Below, piece after piece: positions 41,730 to 50,745 of a stretch of DNA of 64,000 nt. Source of the DNA: Pseudomonas segetis (GTDB lineage Bacteria > Pseudomonadota > Gammaproteobacteria > Pseudomonadales > Pseudomonadaceae). The stretch is from NCBI RefSeq assembly GCF_900188155.1, contig NZ_FZOG01000001.1, positions 62,001 through 126,000 of the forward strand. Direction: 5' to 3'. Position 1 is the stretch's first letter; the number at the start of each line of letters is the position of its first letter. The notes under the pieces are model-generated. The model saw only the letters and a program-made list of their open reading frames with translations. It ran no database searches and was not told where the DNA came from. The translations under genes and the position numbers were made by a program.

Positions 41730-42404
41730 ATGGTGCGAATACTGTTGGTTGAAGACCATCCGCAGCTTGCGGCAAGTGTGGCGCAGGCCCTCAAGAGCGC
41801 TGGCTGGACTGTCGATATGCTGCATGACGGCGTGGCGGCTGACCTGGCCCTGAGCAGTGAGCAATATGCCCTGGCGATTCTTGATATCGGCCTGCCACGG
41901 ATGGACGGTTTCGAGGTGCTGGCTCGCTTGCGAGATCGTGGCAACACCTTGCCGGTGCTGATGCTCACGGCGCGTGGAGAAGTCAAAGACCGTGTTCATG
42001 GCCTCAATCTTGGGGCTGATGACTACCTGGCCAAGCCCTTCGAGTTGAGCGAGTTGGAAGCGCGGGTCAAGGCATTGCTGCGGCGTACCGTACTGGGCGG
42101 CGAGCAAGTACAGCGTTGTGGCGAGTTGGTCTACGATCTGGCGACGCGACGCTTTCATCTGCATGAAGAGTTGCTGACCCTGACCTCGCGAGAGCAAGCC
42201 GTGCTCGAAGCGATGATTGCCCGCCCTGGACGGGTCATGAGCAAAGAGCAATTGGCCGCACAGGTGTTTGGCCTGGACGAGGATGCCAGTGCCGATGCAA
42301 TTGAAATCTATATCCATCGCTTGCGTAAAAAGCTCGAAGGCAATGCAGTGAAAATCGTGACTTTCCGGGGCCTGGGTTATCTGCTGGAGGCTGTCGGTGA
42401 CTGA
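41730..42404 (+). CDS. tctD: Two-component response regulator TctD
   Basis: 224 residues. The receiver domain has the acidic pair in LLVEDHP, the phosphorylated aspartate in LAILDIGLPRMDG (about residue 51) and the switch lysine in LAKPFELSELEARV. The C-terminal winged helix is OmpR/PhoB-like: LTSREQAVLEAMIARPGRVMSKEQLA and IEIYIHRLRKKLEG with FRGLGYLLEA. Regulates tricarboxylate uptake genes. The ATG at 41730 follows GGAG and starts at the receiver domain; an ATG 15 bases upstream is less likely. Overlaps tctE by 8 bases. Confidence 0.95.
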   Translation: MVRILLVEDHPQLAASVAQALKSAGWTVDMLHDGVAADLALSSEQYALAILDIGLPRMDGFEVLARLRDRGNTLPVLMLTARGEVKDRVHGLNLGADDYLAKPFELSELEARVKALLRRTVLGGEQVQRCGELVYDLATRRFHLHEELLTLTSREQAVLEAMIARPGRVMSKEQLAAQVFGLDEDASADAIEIYIHRLRKKLEGNAVKIVTFRGLGYLLEAVGD

Positions 42405-43791
42405 AGTGGGCAGCTTGCGCGGGCGCCTGCTTTGGCGATTGGCTATTTTGCTTGCGATCATACTGCTGGTCAGCAGTGTCAGTGCTTACCTGAGTGCCCG
42501 GCGCGCGGCGGATACCGCCTATGACCGCACATTGCTGGCGTCCGCCAGGGCGATTGCCGATGGCCTGTATACGGAAGAGGGCAGGCTCAGGGCCAACGTT
42601 CCCTATGTAGCGCTGGACACCTTTGCCTATGACAGCGCCGGACGGATCTATTACCAGGTCATTGGCCTCAACGGTGCCCTGGTCTCTGGTTATGATGACT
42701 TGCCTGCAGCGCCGCCTGGCACCAAGCGAACCGATGATTACCCGGCGCTGGCGCATTTTTATAATGGTCAATATCGAGGCCAGGGCGTGCGTGTCGTCAG
42801 CCTTTGGCAACCCGTCAGCGAACCGCAGTTGAACGGCCTGGCCGAGATTAGGGTCGCGGAAACCCAGGGCGCCCGTGAGCGTCTGGCGCGGGACCTGTTG
42901 TACGGCACCCTGTGGCGCATGGGGTTGCTTTCAGTCAGCGCCCTGGGCCTGGTGTGGTTGGCGGTCAGTGCCACCTTGCGCCCGCTGAACCGTCTGCGCC
43001 GTACAGTCGCTGAGCGTGCTCGGGAAGATTTGCGTCCGTTGCCGGACGCTGACATGCCACGTGAGTTGCGGCCTCTGGTCGGGGCGTTGAATCAGTTCAA
43101 TGAGCGCTTGCACCAGTTATTCGAGCGCCAGTCGCAATTTATTGCCGATGCGGCGCATGAGTTACGCACTCCGCTGGCGGCGATCAAGGCAAGGGTTGAA
43201 CTGGGGCTGCGTTCGGATAACCCTGATGCTTGGAAGAGTACGTTGGAGTCTGCGGCGCAAAATACCGATCGCCTGACGCATTTGGCCAACCAGCTGTTAT
43301 CCATGGCGCGAATTGAAAGCGGTGCACGAGCCATAACCGAGGGCGGTGCCGAGCAGCTTGACCTGAGTCAGTTGGCTCGCGAGCTGGGTTTGGCGCTGGC
43401 GCCCTTGGCGCACGCCCAGGGCGTTTCTCTGGCCTTGGAGGCGGACAAGCCGATCTGGCTGCATGGCGAGCCGACATTGCTCAATGAGTTGCTTTCCAAC
43501 CTGGTGGATAACGCCATCGCCCACGCCCCATCGGGCGGCAATGTGATTATTCGGGTCATCGAGCCCTGTATCCTTGAGGTCGAAGATGATGGGCCTGGCA
43601 TTCCAGAGGCTGAGCGTGAGAAGGTCTTCGAGCGGTTTTACCGGCGCAACGCCCAGGGTTCAGGGGCAGGTCTGGGCTTAGCGATAGTCGGTGAGATCTG
43701 TCGAGCGCATCAGGCGCAGGTCAGCCTGCATCAGTCAGCCAGTGGTGGCTTGCGCGTGCGCGTATCATTTCTTTCCGCTGAAGGTGCCTGA
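42397..43791 (+). CDS. tctE: Two-component sensor histidine kinase TctE
   Basis: 464 residues. Two membrane helices (about residues 12-30 and 173-190) flank a periplasmic sensor of about 140 residues. HAMP-like linker LRRTVAERAREDLRPLPDADMPRE follows, then the dimerisation helix with FIADAAHELRTPLAAIKAR carrying the phosphorylated histidine. The ATPase boxes are NLVDNAIAHAPSGG (N box), EVEDDGPGIPEAERE (G1) and GAGLGLAIVGEI (G2). Starts with GTG overlapping tctD. Most likely senses tricarboxylates or their periplasmic binding proteins. Confidence 0.95.
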   Translation: MTEVGSLRGRLLWRLAILLAIILLVSSVSAYLSARRAADTAYDRTLLASARAIADGLYTEEGRLRANVPYVALDTFAYDSAGRIYYQVIGLNGALVSGYDDLPAAPPGTKRTDDYPALAHFYNGQYRGQGVRVVSLWQPVSEPQLNGLAEIRVAETQGARERLARDLLYGTLWRMGLLSVSALGLVWLAVSATLRPLNRLRRTVAERAREDLRPLPDADMPRELRPLVGALNQFNERLHQLFERQSQFIADAAHELRTPLAAIKARVELGLRSDNPDAWKSTLESAAQNTDRLTHLANQLLSMARIESGARAITEGGAEQLDLSQLARELGLALAPLAHAQGVSLALEADKPIWLHGEPTLLNELLSNLVDNAIAHAPSGGNVIIRVIEPCILEVEDDGPGIPEAEREKVFERFYRRNAQGSGAGLGLAIVGEICRAHQAQVSLHQSASGGLRVRVSFLSAEGA

Positions 43792-43803
43792 CGCCACTGC
43801 GAG

Positions 43804-43838
43804 CCAAGACTTCCTCGAACCTGCCAAGGAAGTCTTGG
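43804..43838. terminator. Shared hairpin between convergent tctE and HDOD genes
   Basis: CCAAGACTTCCT and AGGAAGTCTTGG form a perfect 12-bp stem around an 11-base loop, in the 54-bp gap between the two stop codons. Neither side has a T run, so it would be a symmetric transcript end without a classic U tract. Confidence 0.5.
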
Positions 43839-43845
43839 GCCAACA

Positions 43846-44682
43846 TCACTGCAGCATTTTCATGGCTGCTTCCATGTCTGCCGCCAGGTCCTGGTCTTCC
43901 TGGACGTCAACGTTGGGGTCCAGGCCCAGCTTGGCGAACGCCGGAACCGTACCCCAGTCAAGCTGAGTATAGGGATGGTCGGTGCCCAGGTAGCTTTGCA
44001 GTGTGGCCACTTGGACGATATCGACGTAATCGACCTTGGCGCTATTGCGGCTGAAATCCAGGTGCTGGCTGGGCACCATGCTGATCAGCTCGGGGAAATC
44101 CCAGGCGCGTAGAATGCGGTCGCCAATGATGGGGTGAATATTGTCGATCACATGGCTCAGGCTGATGGCGTCGGCCAGTAACTCACTGTTTTCTTCTGCA
44201 TAGGTCAGGATCGGCAGCACGCCAATCTGGTGCACCAATCCAGCGAGGGTTGCCTGGTCTGGCATCAAGCGCGTGTAGTGGCGGCAAAGTACATGGCAGA
44301 TGCCTGCAATTTCGGTGCTTTTGGTCCAGACTTCGCGCATTTTTCGATCCACCACATCCGTGGTTGCCTGGAACATTTGCTCCATGGCCAGGCCGATAGC
44401 CAGGTTGCAGGTGTAATTGATACCCAGGCGGCTGATTGCCATCTGCAAATCGGTGATTTCGCGGCTGGAGCGCAAAAGCGGGCTGTTAACCACCTTGATA
44501 ATGCGAGCCGTGAGCGCTGCGTCGTTGCCGATGACTTTGCTGATCTGTGGCACGCCGATGTCCGGGTCTTCGGCAGCATCGCGTACTTTCAGTGCCACTT
44601 CAGGCAATGTCGGTAAGACGAGTTGATCGTTATCAATGGCCTCAATCAGTTCCTGTTGGACCTTCTCGGCAAGTTTGCTCAT
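43846..44682 (-). CDS. HDOD-domain protein
   Basis: 278 residues. The HDOD domain runs from about residue 15 to 210: LVLPTLPEVALKVRDAAEDPDIGVPQISKVIGNDAALTARIIKVVNSPL is split over its first helices. MAISRLGINYTCNLAIGLAMEQMF, TLAGLVHQIGVLPIL and HPIIGDRILRAWDFPELI follow. The family resembles HD phosphohydrolases but is generally thought to act in signalling rather than hydrolysis; here the HD-like pairs are partly changed. Often linked to stress, surface or c-di-GMP signalling, but no role can be assigned from sequence. Monocistronic. Confidence 0.9.
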   Translation of the reverse strand: MSKLAEKVQQELIEAIDNDQLVLPTLPEVALKVRDAAEDPDIGVPQISKVIGNDAALTARIIKVVNSPLLRSSREITDLQMAISRLGINYTCNLAIGLAMEQMFQATTDVVDRKMREVWTKSTEIAGICHVLCRHYTRLMPDQATLAGLVHQIGVLPILTYAEENSELLADAISLSHVIDNIHPIIGDRILRAWDFPELISMVPSQHLDFSRNSAKVDYVDIVQVATLQSYLGTDHPYTQLDWGTVPAFAKLGLDPNVDVQEDQDLAADMEAAMKMLQ

Positions 44683-44778
44683 CGTTGTTCTCGTGTAGGT
44701 TGGGCAACTTGAAGTTTACGCAGCGGTTCAGTTTTATCGCGTGTGGTATTTCGCTTTTATGAGGTTTGCCGCACGGCG

Positions 44779-45720
44779 TCAGCGCTGGATGTCGCGATCC
44801 GAATCCAGGGTATAGGGCAGGTCGAGCAGGTGCAGGGGCAAGCCCTCAGCGTCACCCAGCTTCAAGTCAGCGCTTTGGGCTGCGTCACTTTGCAATACGG
44901 CCAGCAACTCGATGCCGTCGTCACTGCGCGCCGCCGCCACGACTTCACCAACCGAGGAGCTGTGCACGCTGGAGAATACCTCTGTTGCCGGTGCAGGCAA
45001 TTGCTGGCTGTCCAGGGCCAGGCGGTACAAGCGGCGCTTGAGCTTACCCAGGTATTGCATGCGTGCGACGATTTCCTGGCCGGTGTAGCAGCCTTTCTTG
45101 AAGCTCACCCCGCCCAGGGCTTGCAGGTTGAGCATCTGTGGAATGAACAGCTCGCGGGTGCTGCCTTGCACATGGCCAATACCCTGGCGAATTTGTTGCA
45201 GTTGCCATTGGTTGAGGTCCGCCAGCGGCGCCTGTTTATTCAGGCGCTCCTGCAGGGCCTGTGCTTGCTCGGCGGGTGCCCATAGCTCAGCGCGGTTTTC
45301 ACCGACGCGCACGGCAATCAGTTGTTCGCTACGGGCAACGCTGTCATTGCTCGGCGCCAGAACAATACCCAGGTCAAGCAAGGCTTGATCGCAGTTGTTG
45401 AGGCCAAAACGGACCCACTGGTCGGTTTCGTCAGTCAGTTTCGACTTGGAAAACACGGCATATTTCTGCAGGTCAGCGAGCTGCGGTTCCACCAGTTCAA
45501 GCGCCATTGCCAGAAGGTAGCCGTCATCCACGCTCACAACCCGGAAGCTGGAGATCATCCGGCCTTTGGGCGTACAGCGTGCACCAAGGCTCGAATGGCT
45601 TTCGTCGAGGTAGTTGAGGTTGCAGGTCAGTTGGCCCTGCAGGAATTTGTTGGCGTCCGCGCCGCGTACGGTGAGTATGCCTTCGTGACTGAGGGTGCAA
45701 AAGAAAGCGGTATCAACCAT
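44779..45720 (-). CDS. ygfZ: YgfZ/GcvT-like folate-binding protein
   Basis: 313 residues of the aminomethyltransferase-like fold. The family signature K-G-C-Y-x-G-Q-E is present as VSFKKGCYTGQEIVARMQYLG (about residues 215-230). N-terminal LRGxDA-like GADANKFLQGQLTCNL matches the tetrahydrofolate site region. The family helps assemble or repair Fe-S clusters in enzymes such as MiaB. Start at 45720 (MVDTAFF) is the usual one; an ATG 9 bases upstream is possible. It is divergent from sdhE. Confidence 0.93.
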   Translation of the reverse strand: MVDTAFFCTLSHEGILTVRGADANKFLQGQLTCNLNYLDESHSSLGARCTPKGRMISSFRVVSVDDGYLLAMALELVEPQLADLQKYAVFSKSKLTDETDQWVRFGLNNCDQALLDLGIVLAPSNDSVARSEQLIAVRVGENRAELWAPAEQAQALQERLNKQAPLADLNQWQLQQIRQGIGHVQGSTRELFIPQMLNLQALGGVSFKKGCYTGQEIVARMQYLGKLKRRLYRLALDSQQLPAPATEVFSSVHSSSVGEVVAAARSDDGIELLAVLQSDAAQSADLKLGDAEGLPLHLLDLPYTLDSDRDIQR

Positions 45721-45900
45721 GGCAATCAAGTATCGCTGGTAAAAGTTAGGGCCTCATCATAGAGCGCCCGTAAGCGCTTGTCAGCGCCAGTATGCGATTG
45801 CTTTTATGGATAATGGCCGACAGTCAGGGTCAACAGCCTGGGCATTCGCCGGTATACTGGCGCGCTATATCAATGCCTGGCTTGCTCAAGGATCTTTCCA

Positions 45901-46155
45901 ATGGTCGACTCGACTGAACTCAATCGTCTTTTCTGGCATAGCCGTCGCGGCATGCTTGAACTGGATGTGTTGCTGGTGCCCTTTGTTAAAGAAGTCTATT
46001 CAGACCTCGACCCTGAAGACCAGGCGCGCTACGTCAAGCTACTTGAATGTGAGGATCAGGACATGTTCGGCTGGTTCATGCAGCGCGCTGAGCCGGAAGA
46101 TGAGGATTTGAAGCGTATGGTTCGCATGATCCTGGACCGTGTCCAGCCCAAGTAG
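45901..46155 (+). CDS. sdhE: Succinate dehydrogenase flavinylation factor SdhE (YgfY/CptB)
   Basis: 84 residues with the diagnostic [20 protein letters not shown] segment containing the conserved RRGMxELD, then [21 protein letters not shown]. Acts in the cytoplasm as an assembly factor that promotes covalent FAD attachment to SdhA. The downstream ygfX gene overlaps it by 17 bases, so they are one operon. Confidence 0.94.
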   Translation: MVDSTELNRLFWHSRRGMLELDVLLVPFVKEVYSDLDPEDQARYVKLLECEDQDMFGWFMQRAEPEDEDLKRMVRMILDRVQPK

Positions 46156-46615
46156 CCGCCTTGAGTTCCGCTGGCGGCCATCGGTGCGCCTGGGTGTTTT
46201 CTACCTGGCTGTCCAATCGCTCGCCCTGATAACCCTGTGGGTAATTGATCTTCCCATCTGGGCGAGCGCCGCCGCGACATTGGCCTGTGGGCTGCACATG
46301 GCCTGGGTTTATCCAAGATATATATCGTTGGCCGCTCCCGAAGCCCTGACGGCGTTGCGCCGGGTCGACGATGATTGGCAACTGTGGAGTGACGCCGAGG
46401 GTTGGCGCTCCATCCAGTTGTTGCCAGACAGCCTGGCGTTGCCGTGGTTGATCGTCTTGCGCTTTCGCTGGGCAGGCCCGGCACCGGACCGCCTGGCTGG
46501 TATCGCAATGGCGCATAGCCTTTGCATCCCGCGCGACGCCATGTCCGAGGCCGGGCACAGGCGCTTGCGCGTTTGGCTTAGATTCAGCCCGCGTAGATGG
46601 GAGGCTGCAGGATAG
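46139..46615 (+). CDS. YgfX/CptA-family inner membrane protein
   Basis: 158 residues. Two membrane segments lie at about residues 17-50 ([19 protein letters not shown] and [16 protein letters not shown]). A cytoplasmic C-terminal part follows with [29 protein letters not shown] and a terminal [14 protein letters not shown], the YgfX pattern. In E. coli the ygfY-ygfX pair has been described as toxin-antitoxin CptAB, while ygfY is now known as SdhE. Starts with GTG at 46139 inside sdhE. Its 3' end overlaps nadB (convergent) by 32 bases. Confidence 0.8.
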   Translation: MSSPSSRLEFRWRPSVRLGVFYLAVQSLALITLWVIDLPIWASAAATLACGLHMAWVYPRYISLAAPEALTALRRVDDDWQLWSDAEGWRSIQLLPDSLALPWLIVLRFRWAGPAPDRLAGIAMAHSLCIPRDAMSEAGHRRLRVWLRFSPRRWEAAG

Positions 46616-48200
46616 TGTCTTCTGCGTGCGCGAGCATCCCGGGGTAATCCAGGGTGTAGTGCAGGCCCCGTGACTCCTTGCGTTGCATGGCTGAGCGAAT
46701 CATCAGTTCAGCCACTTGCGCCAGGTTGCGCAGCTCGATCAGGTCCCTGCTGACTTTATAGTTGCTGTAGAACTCATCGATCTCGTCGAGCAGCAGGCGG
46801 ACGCGGTGCTCGGCGCGTTGCAGGCGCTTATTGGTCCGTACAATGCCAACGTAGTCCCACATGAAGCGTCGAAGTTCGTCCCAGTTATGCGCAATGATCA
46901 CATCCTCGTCAGAGTCGGTAACCTGGCTCGCATCCCAGTCGGGCACGTTGTGCGGTATGGCTATGTCGTCTAGTTGGCGGGCTATGTCGTCCGCCGCCGC
47001 GCGGGCATAGACGAAGCACTCCAGCAATGAGTTACTGGCCATGCGGTTGGCGCCATGCAAACCGGTGAAACTGGTTTCGCCAATTGCATAGAGGCCGGGA
47101 ACATCGGTATGTCCCGCTTGATCGACAACCACGCCGCCACAGGTGTAGTGCGCCGCTGGTACCACCGGGATGGGCTCTTTGGTGATGTCGATACCGAAGT
47201 CCAGGCAGCGTTCATAAACAGTGGGGAAGTGCGATTTCACGAAATCGGCAGGTTTGTGGCTGATATCCAGGTAGACGCAATCGATACCCAGGCGCTTCAT
47301 TTCATGGTCGATTGCCCGGGCCACGATATCGCGCGGTGCGAGTTCGGCACGCTCATCGAAGCGCTGCATAAAGCGCGAGCCATTGGGGAGCTTGAGATGG
47401 GCGCCTTCGCCACGCAAAGCCTCGGTGATCAGGAAGCTCTTGGCTTGCGGGTGGTACAGGCAAGTCGGATGGAACTGGTTGAACTCCAGGTTGCCAACCC
47501 GGCAGCCCGCCCGCCAGGCCATGGCGATGCCGTCTCCGCAAGCACCATCTGGGTTGCTGGTGTACAGGTATACCTTCGCTGCTCCGCCGGTGGCGAGAAT
47601 AACGAAACGCGCGCTATAGGTGTCGACGTGGCCGGTCTCGCGATTGAGCACGTAGGCCCCGAGACAGCGTTCGCCCTCCAGGCCCAGCTTGCGCTCGGTA
47701 ATCAGGTCGACTGCAACGCGCTGTTCAAGCAGCTGTATATTGTCGCGCTGCTGGGCTTGTTCAAGCAGGGTTTTGAATATTGCCGCGCCGGTTGCATCGG
47801 CTGCGTGAATAATGCGTCTGTGGCTATGGCCACCTTCGCGGGTCAGGTGAAACTCAAATCCACCGTCCTCGCGTGCGGTTTCATCATCACGGGTGAACGG
47901 CACGCCCTGGTCGATCAGCCATTGGATTGCTTCACGGCTGTGTTCAACGGTGAAACGCACGGCATCCTCGCGACACAAGCCACCACCGGCATTAAGGGTG
48001 TCTTCTACGTGCGACTCAACGGTATCGAGGTCGTCAAGCACTGCCGCGACACCTCCTTGGGCCCAGAAAGTCGAGCCATTGGCCAATGCGCCCTTGCTCA
48101 ATACCGCGATATTGAGGTGCGCCGGCAAGGTCAGGGCGAGGGTAAGGCCGGCAGCGCCGCTACCAATAACCAGAACATCGTGTTGAAAATGGTGGTTCAT
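46584..48200 (-). CDS. nadB: L-aspartate oxidase
   Basis: 538 residues. FAD site [14 protein letters not shown] at the N-terminus. [15 protein letters not shown] and HPTCLYHP (about residue 240) fit the family active site. [32 protein letters not shown] and [23 protein letters not shown] are the flavoprotein end motifs. Oxidises aspartate to iminoaspartate in de novo NAD synthesis. It is the usual neighbour of algU in Pseudomonas, divergent from it with a 376-bp intergenic region. The 3' end overlaps ygfX. Confidence 0.96.
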   Translation of the reverse strand: MNHHFQHDVLVIGSGAAGLTLALTLPAHLNIAVLSKGALANGSTFWAQGGVAAVLDDLDTVESHVEDTLNAGGGLCREDAVRFTVEHSREAIQWLIDQGVPFTRDDETAREDGGFEFHLTREGGHSHRRIIHAADATGAAIFKTLLEQAQQRDNIQLLEQRVAVDLITERKLGLEGERCLGAYVLNRETGHVDTYSARFVILATGGAAKVYLYTSNPDGACGDGIAMAWRAGCRVGNLEFNQFHPTCLYHPQAKSFLITEALRGEGAHLKLPNGSRFMQRFDERAELAPRDIVARAIDHEMKRLGIDCVYLDISHKPADFVKSHFPTVYERCLDFGIDITKEPIPVVPAAHYTCGGVVVDQAGHTDVPGLYAIGETSFTGLHGANRMASNSLLECFVYARAAADDIARQLDDIAIPHNVPDWDASQVTDSDEDVIIAHNWDELRRFMWDYVGIVRTNKRLQRAEHRVRLLLDEIDEFYSNYKVSRDLIELRNLAQVAELMIRSAMQRKESRGLHYTLDYPGMLAHAEDTILQPPIYAG

Positions 48201-48377
48201 GAGCTGATTCCGCGAAAATGCCCCACTAGTATATAGAGGGGGGGCGCGTCACAATAGCCGGCTTGATGCGGTGTGAGCGCCAAGGGAACTTTTTATGAGT
48301 TTTCAGGTTCTATTAGCGGTCACCCGGAGAGGGACATTGTTTGCTTATCGTGCCAGATTGCCTCTAGATCGCGGCTT
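48201..48377. other. Divergent nadB-algU region, nadB-proximal part
   Basis: Carries the nadB leader. No clear operator was recognised. The remainder up to algU (48378-48576) holds the promoter and hairpin elements listed separately. Confidence 0.4.
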
Positions 48378-48407
48378 TTGACGATAATCCAAACGTTCTA
48401 AGATTAT
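48378..48407 (+). promoter_or_regulatory. Sigma-70-like promoter candidate upstream of algU
   Basis: TTGACG (48378-48383) and GATTAT (48402-48407) with an 18-bp spacer. The predicted start, near 48414, falls at the beginning of the hairpin at 48409-48442. Confidence 0.4.
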
Positions 48408-48408
48408 T

Positions 48409-48442
48409 TGCGCAGGTCAATGGCGCCGCCTTGACCTGCGCA
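48409..48442 (+). other. Perfect 12-bp hairpin in the algU leader
   Basis: TGCGCAGGTCAA and TTGACCTGCGCA are perfectly complementary around a 10-base GC-rich loop. It is followed by GTTTCATGC, not a clear T run. If transcription starts at the sigma-70-like promoter, the hairpin would cap the 5' end of the algU message. Confidence 0.6.
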
Positions 48443-48490
48443 GTTTCATGCAGAGCAGAAAAAATCTGCAAGAAGCTTGGTTGGAGGGGA

Positions 48491-48517
48491 GAACTTTTGC
48501 GCAACGCCCGAGTCTAT
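48491..48517 (+). promoter_or_regulatory. AlgU (sigma-E type) autoregulatory promoter
   Basis: GAACTT (48491-48496), a 16-bp spacer and TCTAT (48513-48517) match the AlgU consensus GAACTT-N16/17-TCTRA. It lies 60-86 bases before the algU ATG, as in autoregulated algU operons. Confidence 0.8.
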
Positions 48518-48576
48518 TTTTGCAAGCCGGTTTATTGGCTGGCGCTGCACTCCTCACAATTCACTAAGGAGTGTTC

Positions 48577-49158
48577 ATGCTAAGCCAGGAAGAGGATCAG
48601 CAGCTTGTTGAGCGTGTCCAGCGCGGCGATAAGCGAGCGTTTGATCTATTGGTGTTGAAGTATCAGCACAAGATTCTAGGGCTTATCGTGCGATTCGTGC
48701 ACGACACCCATGAGGCGCAAGACGTTGCTCAGGAAGCTTTTGTTAAAGCCTATCGAGCATTGGGAAACTTTCGCGGTGACAGTGCTTTCTATACATGGCT
48801 GTACCGCATTGCCATTAACACGGCAAAGAACTACCTGGTGTCGAGAGGTCGTCGGCCGCCAGATAGCGATGTAAGTGCTGAAGATGCCGAATTCTATGAT
48901 GGCGATCACGCCCTCAAGGATATCGAGTCTCCAGAGCGGGCATTGCTGAGGGATGAAATCGAAGCCACCGTGCATCGTTGCATCCAGCAGTTACCAGAAG
49001 ATTTACGAACGGCCCTAACATTGCGTGAATTTGATGGTCTCAGCTATGAAGACATTGCAAGTGTGATGCAGTGTCCGGTTGGTACGGTGCGCTCACGGAT
49101 TTTCCGGGCGCGAGAAGCAATTGATAAGTCACTGCAGCCTTTGTTGCAAGAAACCTAA
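48577..49158 (+). CDS. algU: RNA polymerase sigma factor AlgU (RpoE/sigma-22)
   Basis: 193 residues, the exact length known for AlgU. Region 2 has LVLKYQHKILGLIVRFVHDTHEAQDVAQEAFVKAYRAL; region 4 has LPEDLRTALTLREFDGLSYEDIASVMQCPVGTVRSRIFRAREA. Drives envelope-stress and alginate genes and its own operon. ATG at 48577 follows AAGGAG; a start 6 bases upstream is unlikely. First of algU-mucA-mucB-mucC-mucD, preceded by an AlgU-type promoter. Confidence 0.98.
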   Translation: MLSQEEDQQLVERVQRGDKRAFDLLVLKYQHKILGLIVRFVHDTHEAQDVAQEAFVKAYRALGNFRGDSAFYTWLYRIAINTAKNYLVSRGRRPPDSDVSAEDAEFYDGDHALKDIESPERALLRDEIEATVHRCIQQLPEDLRTALTLREFDGLSYEDIASVMQCPVGTVRSRIFRAREAIDKSLQPLLQET

Positions 49159-49189
49159 GACAGCGGCGACAGCCAAGAGAGGAATCATT

Positions 49190-49783
49190 ATGAGTCGTGA
49201 AGCCCTGCAGGAATCGCTGTCCGCGGTGATGGATAACGAAGCGGACGAAATGGAGCTTCGGCGAGTGCTCGGCGCCAGTCATGATGCCGAGTTGCGAGCC
49301 AAATGGTCGCGCTACCAGATAGCCCGCGCCGTAATGCACAAAGAGCTGCTTGAGCCACGTTTGGACATTGCCAGTGCGGTCTCTGCTGCGATTGCCGATG
49401 AAGCCATGCCGCAAGCACCGGGCAATGTGACTCGTGGCCCATGGCGTGCGGTTGGCCGGTTGGCTGTTGCTGCCTCGGTGACAGTGGCTGTGTTGGCGGG
49501 TGTGCGACTGTACAACCAGGATGAGCTGACCGGTACTGAGCTTGCCCAGCAAGCAGCGGCCCAACCTGCGATCAACCATGTCCAGGTGCAGGGACCTGCA
49601 ATGTTGGCCGGTTTTACCACTGATGATCAGGGCTCATCCATGATACCGTCGAGTAAAGCTGAGCCAACATGGCATGAGCAGCGCTTGCCGTCCTACGTGC
49701 GTCAGCATGCTGAGCAAATTGGTTCAAATGTGACTGAAGGCGCACTGCCATACGCACGCGCAGCAAGTCTGGAAAGCCGTTAA
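49190..49783 (+). CDS. mucA: Anti-sigma factor MucA
   Basis: 197 residues. An N-terminal cytoplasmic sigma-binding part (MSREALQESLSAVMDNEADEMELRRVL), one membrane segment (about residues 84-102, AVGRLAVAASVTVAVLAGVRL) and a periplasmic tail that ends SLESR. It tethers AlgU to the inner membrane and is degraded by AlgW and later proteases on stress. The frame is complete and close to the usual length, so no mucoidy-type truncation is present. The ATG at 49190 follows AGAGAGGAA. The frame open from 49079 overlaps algU and is not used. Confidence 0.95.
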   Translation: MSREALQESLSAVMDNEADEMELRRVLGASHDAELRAKWSRYQIARAVMHKELLEPRLDIASAVSAAIADEAMPQAPGNVTRGPWRAVGRLAVAASVTVAVLAGVRLYNQDELTGTELAQQAAAQPAINHVQVQGPAMLAGFTTDDQGSSMIPSSKAEPTWHEQRLPSYVRQHAEQIGSNVTEGALPYARAASLESR

Positions 49784-49791
49784 GGAAACGC

Positions 49792-50745
49792 ATGCGCTTT
49801 ATACCCCTGACCGCCTTATTGTTAGGCGGTTGTTTGGCGTTACCTGCTGCTGCATCTGATGCGCAAGATTGGTTGCGACGCTTATCCGATGCAAGCCAGA
49901 ATCAAAGCTACCATGGCACGTTCATATATGAGCGTAATGGTAGCTTTTCCACTCATAGCATTTGGCATCAGGTTGACAAGGACAAGGTCGTGCATGACCG
50001 TCTTCTTCAGCTGGATGGTCCTGCCCATGAAAGCTTCCGTGTCAATGGGCGTACTGAATGCGTGGTTGGCGGCCTGGTTGATGAAGTCAGTGACGCCCAG
50101 GCATGGCCCGCGCGTGAACTGAATGCAAACGAGCTAGCCAAATGGTACGACATCCGCGTCATGGGCAATTCCCGCGTTGCCGGGCGAAGCGCTGTGGTTC
50201 TTGGGCTGCTTCCGCGAGACCAGCACCGCTACGGTATTGAGCTGCACCTCGACAGCGAGACTGGTGTGCCGCTCAAGTCTTTGTTGCTCAATGACAAGGG
50301 GCAGATGTTAGAGCGATTCCAGTTCACTCAGTTCGATGCGAGCCAAGCCACCAATACCGAACCTGTCACTCCGAGCGCTGACTGCCAGCCAGTCAAGGTC
50401 GTTGCGGCAACGCCGCTGGATGCCAAGGCATGGCGTACCGACTGGTTGCCTCCTGGTTTTAGCTTGAGTTCAACGACCCAGAAGGTCAGCTCAATTTCCG
50501 AAGAGCCCGTAGCCTGTCTTCTATACGACGATGGCCTGGCGCGCTTTTCAGTCTTTCTTGAACCTCTCGATGGCGCAACCGCAGGGGATGCGCGCACTCA
50601 GCTTGGCCCGACAGTCGCGGTGTCGCGGCGTTTGGCGACTTCGGGGGGGGATGTCATGGTCACTGTCGTGGGGGAAATCCCGCTTGGGACTGCCGAGCGA
50701 GTGGCATTGTCAGTTCGCCAGGGTGAGGCTCAACCTCAGCCATGA
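49792..50745 (+). CDS. mucB: MucB/RseB-type periplasmic regulator
   Basis: 317 residues with a signal peptide (ALLLGGCLALPAAASDAQDW). The mature protein has the RseB pattern: NQSYHGTFIYERNGSFSTHSIWHQVD at the N-terminus, HRYGIELHLDSETGVPLKSLLLN, and a C-terminal domain with WLPPGFSLS. It binds the MucA periplasmic tail and shields it from AlgW. A cysteine in the signal region (GGCLALPA) is probably not a lipobox. It starts 8 bp after mucA. Confidence 0.94.
   Translation: MRFIPLTALLLGGCLALPAAASDAQDWLRRLSDASQNQSYHGTFIYERNGSFSTHSIWHQVDKDKVVHDRLLQLDGPAHESFRVNGRTECVVGGLVDEVSDAQAWPARELNANELAKWYDIRVMGNSRVAGRSAVVLGLLPRDQHRYGIELHLDSETGVPLKSLLLNDKGQMLERFQFTQFDASQATNTEPVTPSADCQPVKVVAATPLDAKAWRTDWLPPGFSLSSTTQKVSSISEEPVACLLYDDGLARFSVFLEPLDGATAGDARTQLGPTVAVSRRLATSGGDVMVTVVGEIPLGTAERVALSVRQGEAQPQP

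Noticed and set aside
47055-48236. 393-codon open frame on the plus strand
   Set aside because: Antisense to nadB; composition and lack of motifs mark it as a shadow.
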